Assembly: GCA_028875075.1 (NCBI GenBank) | Contig: JAPPGF010000018.1 | Span: forward strand, 1-39,376 | Direction: 5' to 3' | Origin: Gemmatimonadota bacterium | Lineage (GTDB): Bacteria; Gemmatimonadota; Gemmatimonadetes; Longimicrobiales; Gaopeijiaceae | Length of the DNA stretch: 39,376 bases | Shown: one piece after another, positions 8,827-16,680 of the stretch | Position numbering within the stretch: position 1 is the stretch's first letter | Layout of the letters: each line of letters opens with the position of its first letter | The notes under the pieces: generated by a model | What the model saw: the letters and a program-made list of their open reading frames with translations, nothing else | The model's database searches: none | What the model was told of the DNA's origin: nothing | Program-made: the position numbers and the translations under genes

Positions 8827-9552
8827 ATGATCAGTGCAATAATTTTTGATTTTGGTCAAACACTGGTCGACTCGTCCAACGGATTCCGAAGAGCAGAAAA
8901 GGCGGCCCAGCAGGAAATCTGGAAGAATCTCGCGATCGCGTCATACGATGATTTTATGCACATGTACCGGGAGGTAAGGAATAGATTTAAGCGTGCATAT
9001 AATTTTTCAAGAAGCAGCATGTGGACGACGGTATACGGATTGTATGGTCGCAACGTGTCTATGGACACTATCGAAAAAATGGAGTTGGAATACTGGAAGA
9101 CGGTGAAGCGTTGGACAAAGCCGTTTGAGGAGACGAATCGAGTATTGTCGGAGCTTGCAGGTCGGTACAGACTTGCTGTTATTTCAAATACACAGGGTCA
9201 ATTGAAACAGGCCGGCCACAGGATTGCCGAATTCCCGGAACTCGAGCGACGCTTTGAAACGATAGTGGTTGCGGGGGAGTCAGGGATCCCGCCAAAGCCT
9301 GACCCGCGTCCGTTTTGTGTTTGTCTTGAAAATCTTGAACTTGGCGCGGATGAGGTTGTTTTCGTCGGTGACGACTGGAGCATTGACGTCGAGGGTGCGA
9401 TGAACGTCGGCATTCAGGCTGTGTGGCTGAAACATCAATCCGTCAAACGGAATTGGCCGGATGTGAAGACGAACGTGCCGGTTATTGAGGGTCTGGGTGA
9501 ACTGTTGGAGCTGGATCGTGTGCTGGCGGATGTCAGTACGGTCGTGTCATGA
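8827..9552 (+). CDS. HAD-superfamily hydrolase with altered motif I
   Basis: A 241-aa haloacid-dehalogenase-superfamily protein with a helical cap (about residues 15-95). Motif I is IIFDFGQTLVDS: the nucleophile Asp is present, but the residue two positions on, Asp in phosphatases, is Gly. In the superfamily this position is Tyr in dehalogenases and Ala in phosphonatases, so simple phosphomonoesterase chemistry is doubtful. Motif II (VISNT), the motif III Lys in GIPPKPDP and motif IV VFVGDDWSIDVEGA are intact. It is the last gene of the island, 79 bases after the aldehyde dehydrogenase, and is followed by a perfect hairpin. A role in generating the aldehyde, or in repair of a side product, is possible. 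The binding site is weak (GGAA close to the ATG). Confidence 0.8.
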   Translation: MISAIIFDFGQTLVDSSNGFRRAEKAAQQEIWKNLAIASYDDFMHMYREVRNRFKRAYNFSRSSMWTTVYGLYGRNVSMDTIEKMELEYWKTVKRWTKPFEETNRVLSELAGRYRLAVISNTQGQLKQAGHRIAEFPELERRFETIVVAGESGIPPKPDPRPFCVCLENLELGADEVVFVGDDWSIDVEGAMNVGIQAVWLKHQSVKRNWPDVKTNVPVIEGLGELLELDRVLADVSTVVS

Positions 9553-9617
9553 CTACTTCGGCTGACGGTACGGCCCTCGCCGTGAACTTCGTTGGGCGTG
9601 CCTTATCCGCCATCTTC

Positions 9618-9647
9618 GGATCGCGCTTGAGGGTGCGAGCGCGATCC
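9618..9647 (+). terminator. Hairpin closing the island
   Basis: A perfect 10-bp inverted repeat, GGATCGCGCT (9618-9627) and AGCGCGATCC (9638-9647), with a 10-base loop, 66 bases after the HAD stop. No T-run follows. It fits a transcript end, but the lack of a U-tract leaves function uncertain. Confidence 0.5.
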
Positions 9648-9701
9648 TTCCGGGAGGTTTGAGGACCAGGATCGTTCACTGGCTCCCGCGGAAGCCATCA
9701 C

Positions 9702-9710
9702 GAGGAGAGG
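9702..9710 (+). promoter_or_regulatory. Ribosome binding site of the NHL-repeat lipoprotein
   Basis: GAGGAGAGG seven bases before ATG 9718, fixing the start directly ahead of a lipoprotein signal. Confidence 0.7.
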
Positions 9711-9717
9711 TTTCATC

Positions 9718-10896
9718 ATGAGACACGGACGCAAGGGTGTCGCCGTCGGCATCGCCATGCTGGTGCTGCTTCCGGCCTGCGCCGGCGAGAACCAGGCCGC
9801 TATGGGATCCCAAGGGGCGGCCGAGAAGGGAGGTGACGACCGGACCGGCGAGTACATGCCGGTGGAGGGCTTTTGGAAGGATCATCCGGAGGCCGACGAC
9901 GGGTACTCGTACGCTCAGATTGCCGCCGTCGCCGCGGATACCCCTGACAGGATCATCGTCGGTATCCGGGGCGAATTGACGCCCGAGGGGGAGGAAAGGC
10001 CGAACAGCTCGAACTACCTCGTGGTCGTCGATGGAAGTGGCGACGTCATCGAGCGGTGGACGCAGTGGGACACGCTGGCGGGATTCCCGCACACCATCTA
10101 CATCAGCCCGTACGATCCGGAGCGGCACATCTGGGTGGTGGACCGCGGTGGCACCATGCGGACCGTCCACGAGCAGATTTTCAAGTTCACGAACGACGGC
10201 AGCGAGCTCGTGATGCGCCTCCGCGATCCGGCTCCCACGCAGGCCCAGGGCGGGCCGGTGGCGCGGGACAACCCGAACCCGGGGCCGCACGACTTCGGCC
10301 AGCAATCGACCCTGGCGTTTCTCCCGAACGGCGACTTTCTGGTGGGGGACGGTTACCAAAACGGCCGGGTCATCCGCTTCGACGCCCAGGGCGAGTTCGT
10401 CTCGGAATTCGGCTCGGTCGGGAGCGGACCCGGGCAGTTCGACTTGGTCCATGGCGTTGCCGTGGACCGGGATCGCCGGATCTATGTCGTCGACCGGAGA
10501 AACAGCCGTGTCCAGGTCTTCACCGAGGACGGCGAGTACATCGAGGAGTGGCCCGATATCTTCTATCCATCGGGCATCTACATCGATGAGCACGAAGGCG
10601 TCTGGTTGTGGTCGGGGGCGCTCAATCGGATCCTCAAGTACGACACGAACGGCGTGCTCCAGTACCACTTCGGCGCCTACGGCGGGAGCTCTCCCGCCGG
10701 ACCACGGGGTCTCCCCTCCAGCGACTTCGCGGGCGGCTTGGCTCGCCCGCACCAGATGTCCGTGGACCAGGAAGGCAACGTCTACGTGGCCAGCTACGCC
10801 GGTCCGTGGGTGAATAAGTTCATGCCGAAGCCGGGAGCCGATCCAAGCAGGCTGGTTGGCCAGCCGCTGGCCATCGACGCGGCTGTCGAGGAGTAG
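9718..10896 (+). CDS. NHL-repeat beta-propeller lipoprotein
   Basis: A 392-aa exported lipoprotein. The signal peptide runs to a lipobox, LLPAC, with the lipidated Cys at about residue 21. The mature part carries NHL-type propeller repeats, shown by phrases such as GSGPGQFDLVHGVAVDRDRRIYVVDRRNSRVQVF and IYIDEHEGVWLWSG, and a final blade LARPHQMSVDQEGNVYVASY. Such proteins resemble six-bladed propellers of the peptidylglycine alpha-amidating-lyase type, but without clear lyase residues I call only the fold. It probably sits on the outer or inner membrane facing the periplasm and binds a ligand. G+C returns to high here, marking the end of the island. It is monocistronic, followed by a long inverted repeat. 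Confidence 0.87.
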   Translation: MRHGRKGVAVGIAMLVLLPACAGENQAAMGSQGAAEKGGDDRTGEYMPVEGFWKDHPEADDGYSYAQIAAVAADTPDRIIVGIRGELTPEGEERPNSSNYLVVVDGSGDVIERWTQWDTLAGFPHTIYISPYDPERHIWVVDRGGTMRTVHEQIFKFTNDGSELVMRLRDPAPTQAQGGPVARDNPNPGPHDFGQQSTLAFLPNGDFLVGDGYQNGRVIRFDAQGEFVSEFGSVGSGPGQFDLVHGVAVDRDRRIYVVDRRNSRVQVFTEDGEYIEEWPDIFYPSGIYIDEHEGVWLWSGALNRILKYDTNGVLQYHFGAYGGSSPAGPRGLPSSDFAGGLARPHQMSVDQEGNVYVASYAGPWVNKFMPKPGADPSRLVGQPLAIDAAVEE

Positions 10897-10947
10897 CCGG
10901 CCTCTAGCCACGAACGCCGCGCCTTGAGACTGGGTGTCGCACGGGGG

Positions 10948-10983
10948 GGGCCGCGAGGAAAGCAGAGGAATTCCTCGCGGCCC
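10948..10983 (+). terminator. 13-bp perfect inverted repeat after the NHL gene
   Basis: GGGCCGCGAGGAA (10948-10960) pairs perfectly with TTCCTCGCGGCCC (10971-10983) across a 10-base loop. It lies 51 bases after the NHL stop, with no T-run on either side. A factor-assisted terminator or RNA-stabilising hairpin is the likeliest reading. Confidence 0.6.
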
Positions 10984-11090
10984 TCCGGGCTAGCTAGGAG
11001 AGGTCGCGCTCCACCTGGGGACGGGCGGCGGAGTTGATGCTGGACGAAGGGATGCTCGGTCCGCGCCTCCCGGGGCTCATGGGAGGCGGC

Positions 11091-11171
11091 GTGATCTTTG
11101 CCCGCACTCTGGTCCCTGCGGACGGCTCCCGCCTAGCCGAGACCGTGATGGCCAGCGCGTCATCGAAGAAG
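11091..11171 (+). pseudogene. Fragment of a UspA-type universal stress protein
   Basis: A short plus-strand frame encodes VIFARTLVPADGSRLAETV, which matches the N-terminus of UspA-family proteins (hydrophobic strand, VPxDGS, then AE). The similarity stops after about 27 codons and no intact continuation is found in any frame before the next gene at 11321. I read it as a decayed universal stress protein; the surrounding 96-codon open frame (11034-11324) is not otherwise recognisable. Confidence 0.35.
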
Positions 11172-11320
11172 GGGTGGTTTGCTGGCTCCGGGCGTGGAGG
11201 ACTCCATTCGGTTGGTCGGGAACGGGTCCTTGGGGGTTGCGTCCTTGATGCAAAGGGCGGACCGTTCCTCCGGGAGCCACGTGTTGATCTCTGTGGAACC
11301 GGCGTGGAGGCGGCCAGACG

Positions 11321-11674
11321 ATGAGCAATACGCTCTTCATCCTGAACGATCCGCCCTACGGGGCCGAACGCAGCTATAACGGCCTGCGCCTGGCGAACTC
11401 GCTGGCAAAGCGAGACGAGAGCCGCGTTAGGGTCTTCCTCATGGGTGACGGCGCGTCCTGCGCAAAGCGGGGCCAGAGCGTGCCGAAGGGATACTACAAT
11501 CTCGAAAGCATGCTGAAGGGGCTCTCCCTCAGGCAGGGCGAGATCGGCGTCTGCGGGTCATGCATGGACGCGCGCGGCATGACCGACAACGATCTCGCTG
11601 TCGCTTGCAGACGCAGCAGTATGGAGGAGCTCACCGACTGGACTGAATGGGCCGACAAGGTGTTGGTCTTCTGA
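11321..11674 (+). CDS. DsrE/DsrF-family sulfur-relay-like protein
   Basis: A 117-aa small cytosolic protein of the DsrE/DsrF/YchN fold. The family includes persulfide carriers and proteins of unknown role. Evidence: the N-terminal strand LFILNDPPYGAERSYNGLRLA, the RVRVFLMGDGASCA strand and loop, and a GVCGSCMDARG segment with two cysteines where DsrE-like proteins carry their conserved Cys. It ends with a short WADKVLVF strand, and the length is normal for the family. It stands 24 bases ahead of a membrane protein gene, which suggests co-transcription. No dsr or tus operon surrounds it, so a general redox or sulfur-transfer role is only inference. Confidence 0.85.
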   Translation: MSNTLFILNDPPYGAERSYNGLRLANSLAKRDESRVRVFLMGDGASCAKRGQSVPKGYYNLESMLKGLSLRQGEIGVCGSCMDARGMTDNDLAVACRRSSMEELTDWTEWADKVLVF

Positions 11675-11698
11675 CGGCTCCCAACATCGGAGTCTACA

Positions 11699-12289
11699 AT
11701 GGAATCTCTTTATCCCCTCTTCGGTTTTCTCCATGTGATGGCGTTCGTGTTCATGTCCGTGCCACTGTTCAATCTGATCGTCGTGAACGAACGTGCTGAG
11801 CTGGGTGCCGGATTCAACTACGACGCTGACCGGTATTTGGAAAACATCATCCGGCGAGGTGCCACGCGCTGTTTCGTATTCCAATGGACGGTGTTCGGGA
11901 CGGGCATCCTACTGATCCTCACGGGCGGTTTGGGTATCGGGGCACTGTGGATGAACTGGGTTCTGCTCACCAAGACGGTTCTGCTCCTCACGCTCATGGG
12001 ATTGCTCTCCTACGTGCACTATGCTCTACAGCCCCGCATCGAGGCGATCTTTGCGGGTGTGAAGCCCGACGGACCGATCCCGGATGACATGACGGCGCGG
12101 CTCAAGCCACATAGGGTGGTTCGAAAACGGCTTGCGACGGTGTGCCTGTTTCTGGTGATCGTAACGATCGTGCTGGGGCTTCAGGTCCACGTCAGGTTCA
12201 GTCCTGGCCTAACCGTCGGCCTCATCGTGTTGGCCGGGCTGTTCTCATGGCGGGTGAACCGAACACTTATACGCTTCGGCTGGGTGTAG
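11699..12289 (+). CDS. Integral membrane protein, unknown function
   Basis: A 196-aa protein with about five hydrophobic segments (roughly residues 5-27, 60-82, 87-107, 140-160, 165-185) and short charged loops. His13 in the first helix (GFLHVMAF) and His103 in the third region (YVHYALQP) recall small haem- or copper-associated membrane families such as DUF2269/CopD-like proteins, but the match is too weak to name it. It follows the DsrE-like gene by 24 bases with the same orientation and may be its membrane partner. No signal peptide is cleaved by appearance. Function not assigned. Confidence 0.65.
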   Translation: MESLYPLFGFLHVMAFVFMSVPLFNLIVVNERAELGAGFNYDADRYLENIIRRGATRCFVFQWTVFGTGILLILTGGLGIGALWMNWVLLTKTVLLLTLMGLLSYVHYALQPRIEAIFAGVKPDGPIPDDMTARLKPHRVVRKRLATVCLFLVIVTIVLGLQVHVRFSPGLTVGLIVLAGLFSWRVNRTLIRFGWV

Positions 12290-12955
12290 ACGGTTTCGTC
12301 GATCAGAGTTCAGGTCAGCGGCCGCTCGGCGCACTGCTCAGCCCGATCTGTCGGTCGGCGCAAGTATCAAGGGCCCACGTCACGCCCCCGCGCTCAGCAG
12401 GAAACGCAAGCGTGGTCGTTCTTCGCTCCAAGCCGCTCGAGTAGCGTGATCGTGGAGGGGGGAACGGCCTGAGTCGCTCCCACGGCCCGATCCGATCCAC
12501 TTTCTGGGGGACGACGCCCGGTACCGTCACGGCCTGTCTTGAGCGAGACGACTCGCGTCAAGTCCGTCTTCCTGGGCCATGGAAACGGCACTCTCGAGGG
12601 GAACGTTTTCAGGTGCGGGCTCCCGATCTCGCGGAGTCGCTGGTGCTCATCTGGGTGAACAAACCCGGCTTCAATCTGGGTACGATCGCGCTGGTGGCGC
12701 CGATGCTGGTGCTCTGGGCCTCGATCAGTGAGATGGGTGTGGTAGGATCGCCTGGCGGATCGCTGCGCCCATCCAAGCGGCGTTCGGGACAGCTCGAAGC
12801 GGAGCGAACAGCCTAGGGATGAGATACTTCGGCTCGCTTCATAGGAGAAGGCGCCCCAAGACGCTGCACGGCTCATGCCAGGCAGTGCGCGGCGGGGCCC
12901 GCCCGGCCGTGCAATTGAGGCCACAGTCTCACACCGCCAACCGGGAGGACAGACC
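12290..12955 (+). other. 666-base gap, no convincing gene
   Basis: Open frames such as 12142-12444 and 12613-12816 overlap without ribosome binding sites or domains. The latter has one hydrophobic stretch (about 12666-12730) that could be the remnant of a membrane segment. I see no RNA gene. GGGAGGA at 12943-12949 is the binding site of the peroxiredoxin gene. Confidence 0.45.
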
Positions 12956-13615
12956 GTGACGCTGCGAATAAATGACGTGGCGCCCGACTTCGAGGCCGAC
13001 ACGACCGAAGGCCGGATCAGCTTTCACGACTGGATCGGGGATGGATGGGCTATCCTCTTTTCGCATCCCAAGGACTTCACCCCCGTCTGCACTACCGAAC
13101 TGGGTGCGGTGGCCGGCCTGAAGGCTGAGTTCGCCCGGCGCAACTGCAAGGTGCTGGGCATCAGCGTGGACGGTGTGAGCGACCACCACCGGTGGTCGAA
13201 GGACATCGAGCGCTCGCAGGGGCACGCGCTCAACTATCCGCTGGTGGGCGACCCCGAGCTGAAGGTGGTCAAGCAGTACGACATGCTGCCCGCCGACGCT
13301 GGCGACACCTGCGCGGGACGGACGCCGATGGACAATGCCACCGCGCGGTCGGTCTTCGTGATCGGTCCCGACAAGCGGATCAAGGCCACCTTGACCTATC
13401 CCATGAGCACGGGCCGGAATTTCGCGGAGATCCTGCGGCTGCTGGACTCGATCCAGTTGACGGCGAAGGAGCAGGTGGCCACCCCGGCCAACTGGCAGGA
13501 CGGGGACGATGTGATCATCCTGTCGTCGGTGTCCAACGAGGCCGCGAGCGAGAAGTACCCGGACGGCTGGGAGGAGCCGCTGCCCTACATCCGCGTTGTC
13601 CCGCAGCCGGAGTAG
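12956..13615 (+). CDS. 1-Cys peroxiredoxin (Prx6 type)
   Basis: A 219-aa thiol peroxidase that reduces hydroperoxides. The catalytic motif DFTPVCTTE with Cys45 lies where expected after the SHPKD strand. The length and the C-terminal domain (ANWQDGDDVIIL, then a YPDGWEEPLPYIR-like ending) are typical of the Prx6/AhpC-TSA 1-Cys group. A further Cys lies in DTCAGRT, which is not the usual resolving position. The start is GTG at 12956, preceded by GGGAGGA; the open frame continues upstream to 12875 but that part looks non-coding. It is a single gene, convergent with the TlpA-like lipoprotein gene. No OxyR-like regulator is adjacent. Confidence 0.93.
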   Translation: MTLRINDVAPDFEADTTEGRISFHDWIGDGWAILFSHPKDFTPVCTTELGAVAGLKAEFARRNCKVLGISVDGVSDHHRWSKDIERSQGHALNYPLVGDPELKVVKQYDMLPADAGDTCAGRTPMDNATARSVFVIGPDKRIKATLTYPMSTGRNFAEILRLLDSIQLTAKEQVATPANWQDGDDVIILSSVSNEAASEKYPDGWEEPLPYIRVVPQPE

Positions 13616-13764
13616 CGCTCTCCTGGTCGCGGGCAGGCCCGCCGTGAGGTGCCGGGGGGACCAGTGGACCGAGATCGACCGGGGCGAAGGCATATGGCCA
13701 GACCCAGGCCGACCTTCTCCGGGAGCGCCGCCGGCGGGCGACCGGGCGATTCGTTCTGGCGCGC

Positions 13765-14640
13765 TCAGCGCTCCGGACGGGACCGCATGGCCGGCCGGGC
13801 CGGGAGCACGCTATCCAGTCGGTGGGCCAGGGCCTCCATGGCCCCCGGCCGACCACCCCCCACAAGGACTTCCGCGATGCGCCGGCCGGGTCCGACCAGG
13901 AACTTTGTCGGGAGGCCCCGCACCCGATATCGCCTGGCCACGGCGTTGCCCTCGTCCACGAGCGAGGCGTACGTCGGTCCGTCCTGCTCCTCCATGAACC
14001 GGAGCGCCCGCCGCGGCGAATCGCGATAAACGATGCCGAGCACCCTGAGTCCCCTGTCACGAAACCGCGGCTCCAGCTCGGCGAGGCCCTGGTATTCCGC
14101 CCGGCACGGCCAGCACCAGCTGGCCCAGAAATCCAAGAGCACGTATCGGCCCCGGTAGTCGTCGAGGGACTCGACTTCCGGCTCGCCGGCGAAGAACGCC
14201 TCGGAGAGCACCGGGAGCGCAAATGCCGGAGCGCGATCGCCCTCAAGCCCGTACGCCGGATCGGGTTCGCCCCCGAACCACAGGTCCGCAGCGTGCAGGG
14301 CAGCCGCGTCGCCCATCGCTTGACGGTCCTGGCAAAGCAACTCGACGACGGTCCGCTCGTAGGTGGACCACTCGCCCCTCTCCCTGGCGGCGATGGCGGT
14401 CTCGAGCGCGCTCGCGTCGCCGCCCTCCGCGACGAGGAAGCGTGCGAGCCTGCGTCCGTAGCTGAGCACGAGCGCCGTCTCCGACGTGGAGCGGGCCTGC
14501 GTGGCCGGCTCGGAGCACGAGTACGCGAGCTGCAGGCCGGTCTCCGGATCCCGAAGGACGAGCGCGTCCCCGCATCCGACCAACGCCGGCGGTAGCAGCA
14601 AGACCGCCGCTCGAAGGCCCGCCGAGCCATGGCCCTTCAT
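13765..14640 (-). CDS. TlpA-like thioredoxin-fold lipoprotein
   Basis: A 291-aa extracytoplasmic thiol:disulfide protein. The N-terminus has a hydrophobic signal and lipobox LVGC (Cys at about residue 23). Residues 25-150 form a helical N-terminal region with two further cysteines (YSCSE, ELLCQ). From about 155 on comes a redoxin domain: VLLDFWASWCWPCRAE contains the CxxC active site as WCWPC, followed by LRVLGIVYRDS, then the cis-Pro loop RGLPTKFLV. The role is probably reduction of disulfides in exported proteins, for example cytochrome c maturation or stress defence. The ATG at 14640 is preferred over 14646 because the upstream GGAG then has proper spacing. It faces the peroxiredoxin gene, which may reflect shared redox function. 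Confidence 0.87.
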   Translation of the reverse strand: MKGHGSAGLRAAVLLLPPALVGCGDALVLRDPETGLQLAYSCSEPATQARSTSETALVLSYGRRLARFLVAEGGDASALETAIAARERGEWSTYERTVVELLCQDRQAMGDAAALHAADLWFGGEPDPAYGLEGDRAPAFALPVLSEAFFAGEPEVESLDDYRGRYVLLDFWASWCWPCRAEYQGLAELEPRFRDRGLRVLGIVYRDSPRRALRFMEEQDGPTYASLVDEGNAVARRYRVRGLPTKFLVGPGRRIAEVLVGGGRPGAMEALAHRLDSVLPARPAMRSRPER

Positions 14641-15125
14641 AGTCATGCTCCGTGACGAGAAGCACGTCGGACGAGCTACCTACCCCGCCACTGGCGCCCG
14701 CGGGTAGGCCGCGCACCATCGGGCTGCCTCCATTTGGCGGTCGTCGGTGCCCGAGGGCTCACGTGCGCTCGGATCAATATCGGTCCCGGACCCCCAGATT
14801 GCCACGTGCAAGTGGACACCCAGGTTCGCGGGGCTGGAAGCTCACGCGCTCGAACCGGAAACCGTACCGTGAGGGAGGCAATTCGCCTGTCGGCGAAGCG
14901 GCGGCCCGGATCTGTCCACATAGGGGCTCCCCTGTTCCAGTGCGGCGTGTCATCGAGTAGAGTACCTTGTCGGACCGAGTGTGGGGGAAGACCCGGGAGC
15001 CTGTTCTTAAGACTAAATCACATAACCATTTACAGATCTGGCTCGACTCCCGGCGCCTCCATCCGCGCGCGCCATGCGACGCGGCCGGGGACGCGGGGCG
15101 GCGGCGGCCGTAGCGGAGGACTCCG
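14641..15125 (+). other. Divergent intergenic region with an AT-rich patch
   Basis: About 480 bases between divergent genes. No gene is recognised. A stretch at about 15003-15036 (TTCTTAAGACTAAATCACAT and following) is strikingly AT-rich for its surroundings and is the likeliest promoter zone for the DUF4377 lipoprotein, but I cannot define -35 and -10 boxes. GGAGGA at 15115-15120 is a strong ribosome binding site. Confidence 0.4.
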
Positions 15126-15908
15126 ATTCGCACCCTAACCTGCTCTTTCTTGTCTCTGTCGGCCCTGATCGTCGCCGGCTGCGGCGGTCCCGTGGAACCG
15201 GAACCGGACGAGTCCGAATACCTCGAGGTGCTGGTTGTGAGCGTCGGACCCACGTTGGCCAAGTGCTACGGCGTGGGCCTGCGGTCGTGCATGGTGGTCG
15301 ACGGAGGGTTGTTCTACGACGGAATCGAGGGATTCACATTCGAGCCCGGCTACGACTATCGCCTGCGGATCGGCAAGTATGATCCCTGGGGCGGGGAGGA
15401 GCCGCCGCAGGATGCCGGCCTGTACGCGTACCGGTTGCTGGAGCGACTGGAACAGACGCCGGCACCGTCCAGCCCCGCAAACTTGTCAGTCGGTCCCGCG
15501 AGGGTCGTATGCGCCGGGAGTGACGACTTCTGTATGGTGGTGGACGGCGCGCCCTACGACGAGATCATCACGAGCTTCGAATACGAGGCCGGCTACCACT
15601 ACGTCCTCGACACCAACAGGTACGGCGACGGCCGGTACGTATTGAATGATGTCGTATCGCGAACCAGGGCCGACGGCACAGAAGAGGAGATCACCGTCGA
15701 TCGCCACAGGGTCGAGTGCGGCGACGGCTACCCCGGGTACTGCAAGGTCGTCAACGGGGCCCCGTTCCGTGGAGAGATCGTGGGCTTCCAGCCGCGGCAC
15801 GAGGAAGACTACCGCCTGCGGGTGGAGAGGTTCGACATGTTTCCCGGCGGGATGGCCGGCTCGCCCAACGTTCCAGCCTACGGCTTTCGCTGGCTCGAGA
15901 CGCTCTAG
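15126..15908 (+). CDS. Lipoprotein with three DUF4377 repeats, probable ATT start
   Basis: A 260-aa lipoprotein of unknown function built from three copies of the DUF4377 unit. Each copy has a Cys, then a CMVV or CKVV motif, an I-x-x-F/GF step and a GYxYxLR-like strand. The copies span about 15223-15450, 15478-15665 and 15694-15905. The second lacks the canonical final YRL strand. The start is unusual: a perfect GGAGGA (15115-15120) lies five bases before ATT at 15126. Reading from there gives MRTLTCSFLSLSALIVAGC, a complete lipoprotein signal. The first conventional start, TTG at 15150, would leave a signal peptide too short to work. DUF4377 proteins often relate to heat-shock HslJ-like proteins, but no activity is established here. 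It is monocistronic. Confidence 0.8.
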   Translation: MRTLTCSFLSLSALIVAGCGGPVEPEPDESEYLEVLVVSVGPTLAKCYGVGLRSCMVVDGGLFYDGIEGFTFEPGYDYRLRIGKYDPWGGEEPPQDAGLYAYRLLERLEQTPAPSSPANLSVGPARVVCAGSDDFCMVVDGAPYDEIITSFEYEAGYHYVLDTNRYGDGRYVLNDVVSRTRADGTEEEITVDRHRVECGDGYPGYCKVVNGAPFRGEIVGFQPRHEEDYRLRVERFDMFPGGMAGSPNVPAYGFRWLETL

Positions 15909-16188
15909 GGACGCTAGGCGCCCGATTCCCGGCGCGTGATCCACCTAGGCGGAGCGTCCGAGGCCGGGCCGTCGCCCGCACGATCGCTTGTGGTCGCCGG
16001 CACTGAGCGAGCGAGGCAGGTCGCCCCGTGGCCTCGGGGGTGAATCAAGGTCCCGGCGAGGCCACGGCCGAGATCTTCCTTCGCGCACTCCAACTACTGT
16101 TCGCTCAACACGGCGTGTGGGCGCCTTGAGCGAGTCCCGTTCCGGTCGCGTGGACGTTCCAGACCACGAAGCACATGGCCGGTCTCCT

Positions 16189-16680
16189 TCACGCCGTGAA
16201 GGCGTACAAGAAGTCGTGGCGGGACACGCCCTCGATTTGCAGCACCACCCTGCCCGGACCGGCACCATAGGCCTTCCGGTAGTGGGTCCTCACCAACGCG
16301 AGGTCGAACACGTGGGTGGCCGTCAACCACGCCTCGCAGGTGTCGCCGTTCGCGTCGTGGGCTAGCACGGCCGGCAGCTGCACCGGATCCGACTCGAGGA
16401 AGGTTTCCGAGATCACGAGGGTGAAGGTGTGCTCCCGGCAGCCCCCGCCGTAGGAGACCTCGATGCTCAACCGGTCTCCTTCCAAGGCGGCGGAATTCAC
16501 GACGTAGTGGTCGTGACCCCAGATGTTGAACTGGGAGATCACGACACTGGCTCCGGGCGGGACGTCCGGGTCCAGCACGGTCTCGCGGCATCCGGGCCCG
16601 ACGAGCAGTGCCGACAGGAGCACGGCCACCGCGGCCTGCCCTCGGCACCGGACTCCGGAGAACCTCCGTCGGAGTGTCAT
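16189..16680 (-). CDS. Lipoprotein of a conserved unknown family
   Basis: A 163-aa exported protein. Residues 1-31 form a signal peptide with lipobox VGPGC. The mature part has a strand-rich core with SYGGGCREHTFTLVIS, then a PVQLPAVLAHDANGDTCEAW motif and a closing RVVLQIEG strand. I recognise this GGGCxEHxF...HDANGDxC pattern as a recurring unnamed bacterial lipoprotein family with two conserved cysteines, likely a disulfide. No enzyme motif is visible. The ATG at 16680 has a GGGGGTAA purine tract upstream. Its nearest neighbour on the same strand is a glycosyltransferase 300 bases away, so it is probably transcribed alone. Function unknown. Confidence 0.75.
   Translation of the reverse strand: MTLRRRFSGVRCRGQAAVAVLLSALLVGPGCRETVLDPDVPPGASVVISQFNIWGHDHYVVNSAALEGDRLSIEVSYGGGCREHTFTLVISETFLESDPVQLPAVLAHDANGDTCEAWLTATHVFDLALVRTHYRKAYGAGPGRVVLQIEGVSRHDFLYAFTA

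Noticed and set aside
5271..9552. Possibility that the island encodes a bacterial microcompartment (eut/pdu-like) because of the acylating aldehyde dehydrogenase
   Set aside because: No shell-protein gene and no N-terminal encapsulation helix typical of EutE/PduP; the dehydrogenase starts directly with its catalytic-domain-like sequence.
12613..12816. 67-codon plus-strand frame with one hydrophobic stretch before the peroxiredoxin gene
   Set aside because: No ribosome binding site and no family resemblance; kept only as a note in the gap entry.
13515..14630. 371-codon minus-strand frame overlapping the peroxiredoxin end and the TlpA-like gene
   Set aside because: Arg/Ser/Pro-rich shadow; the alternative frame has a lipobox and a WCWPC active site.
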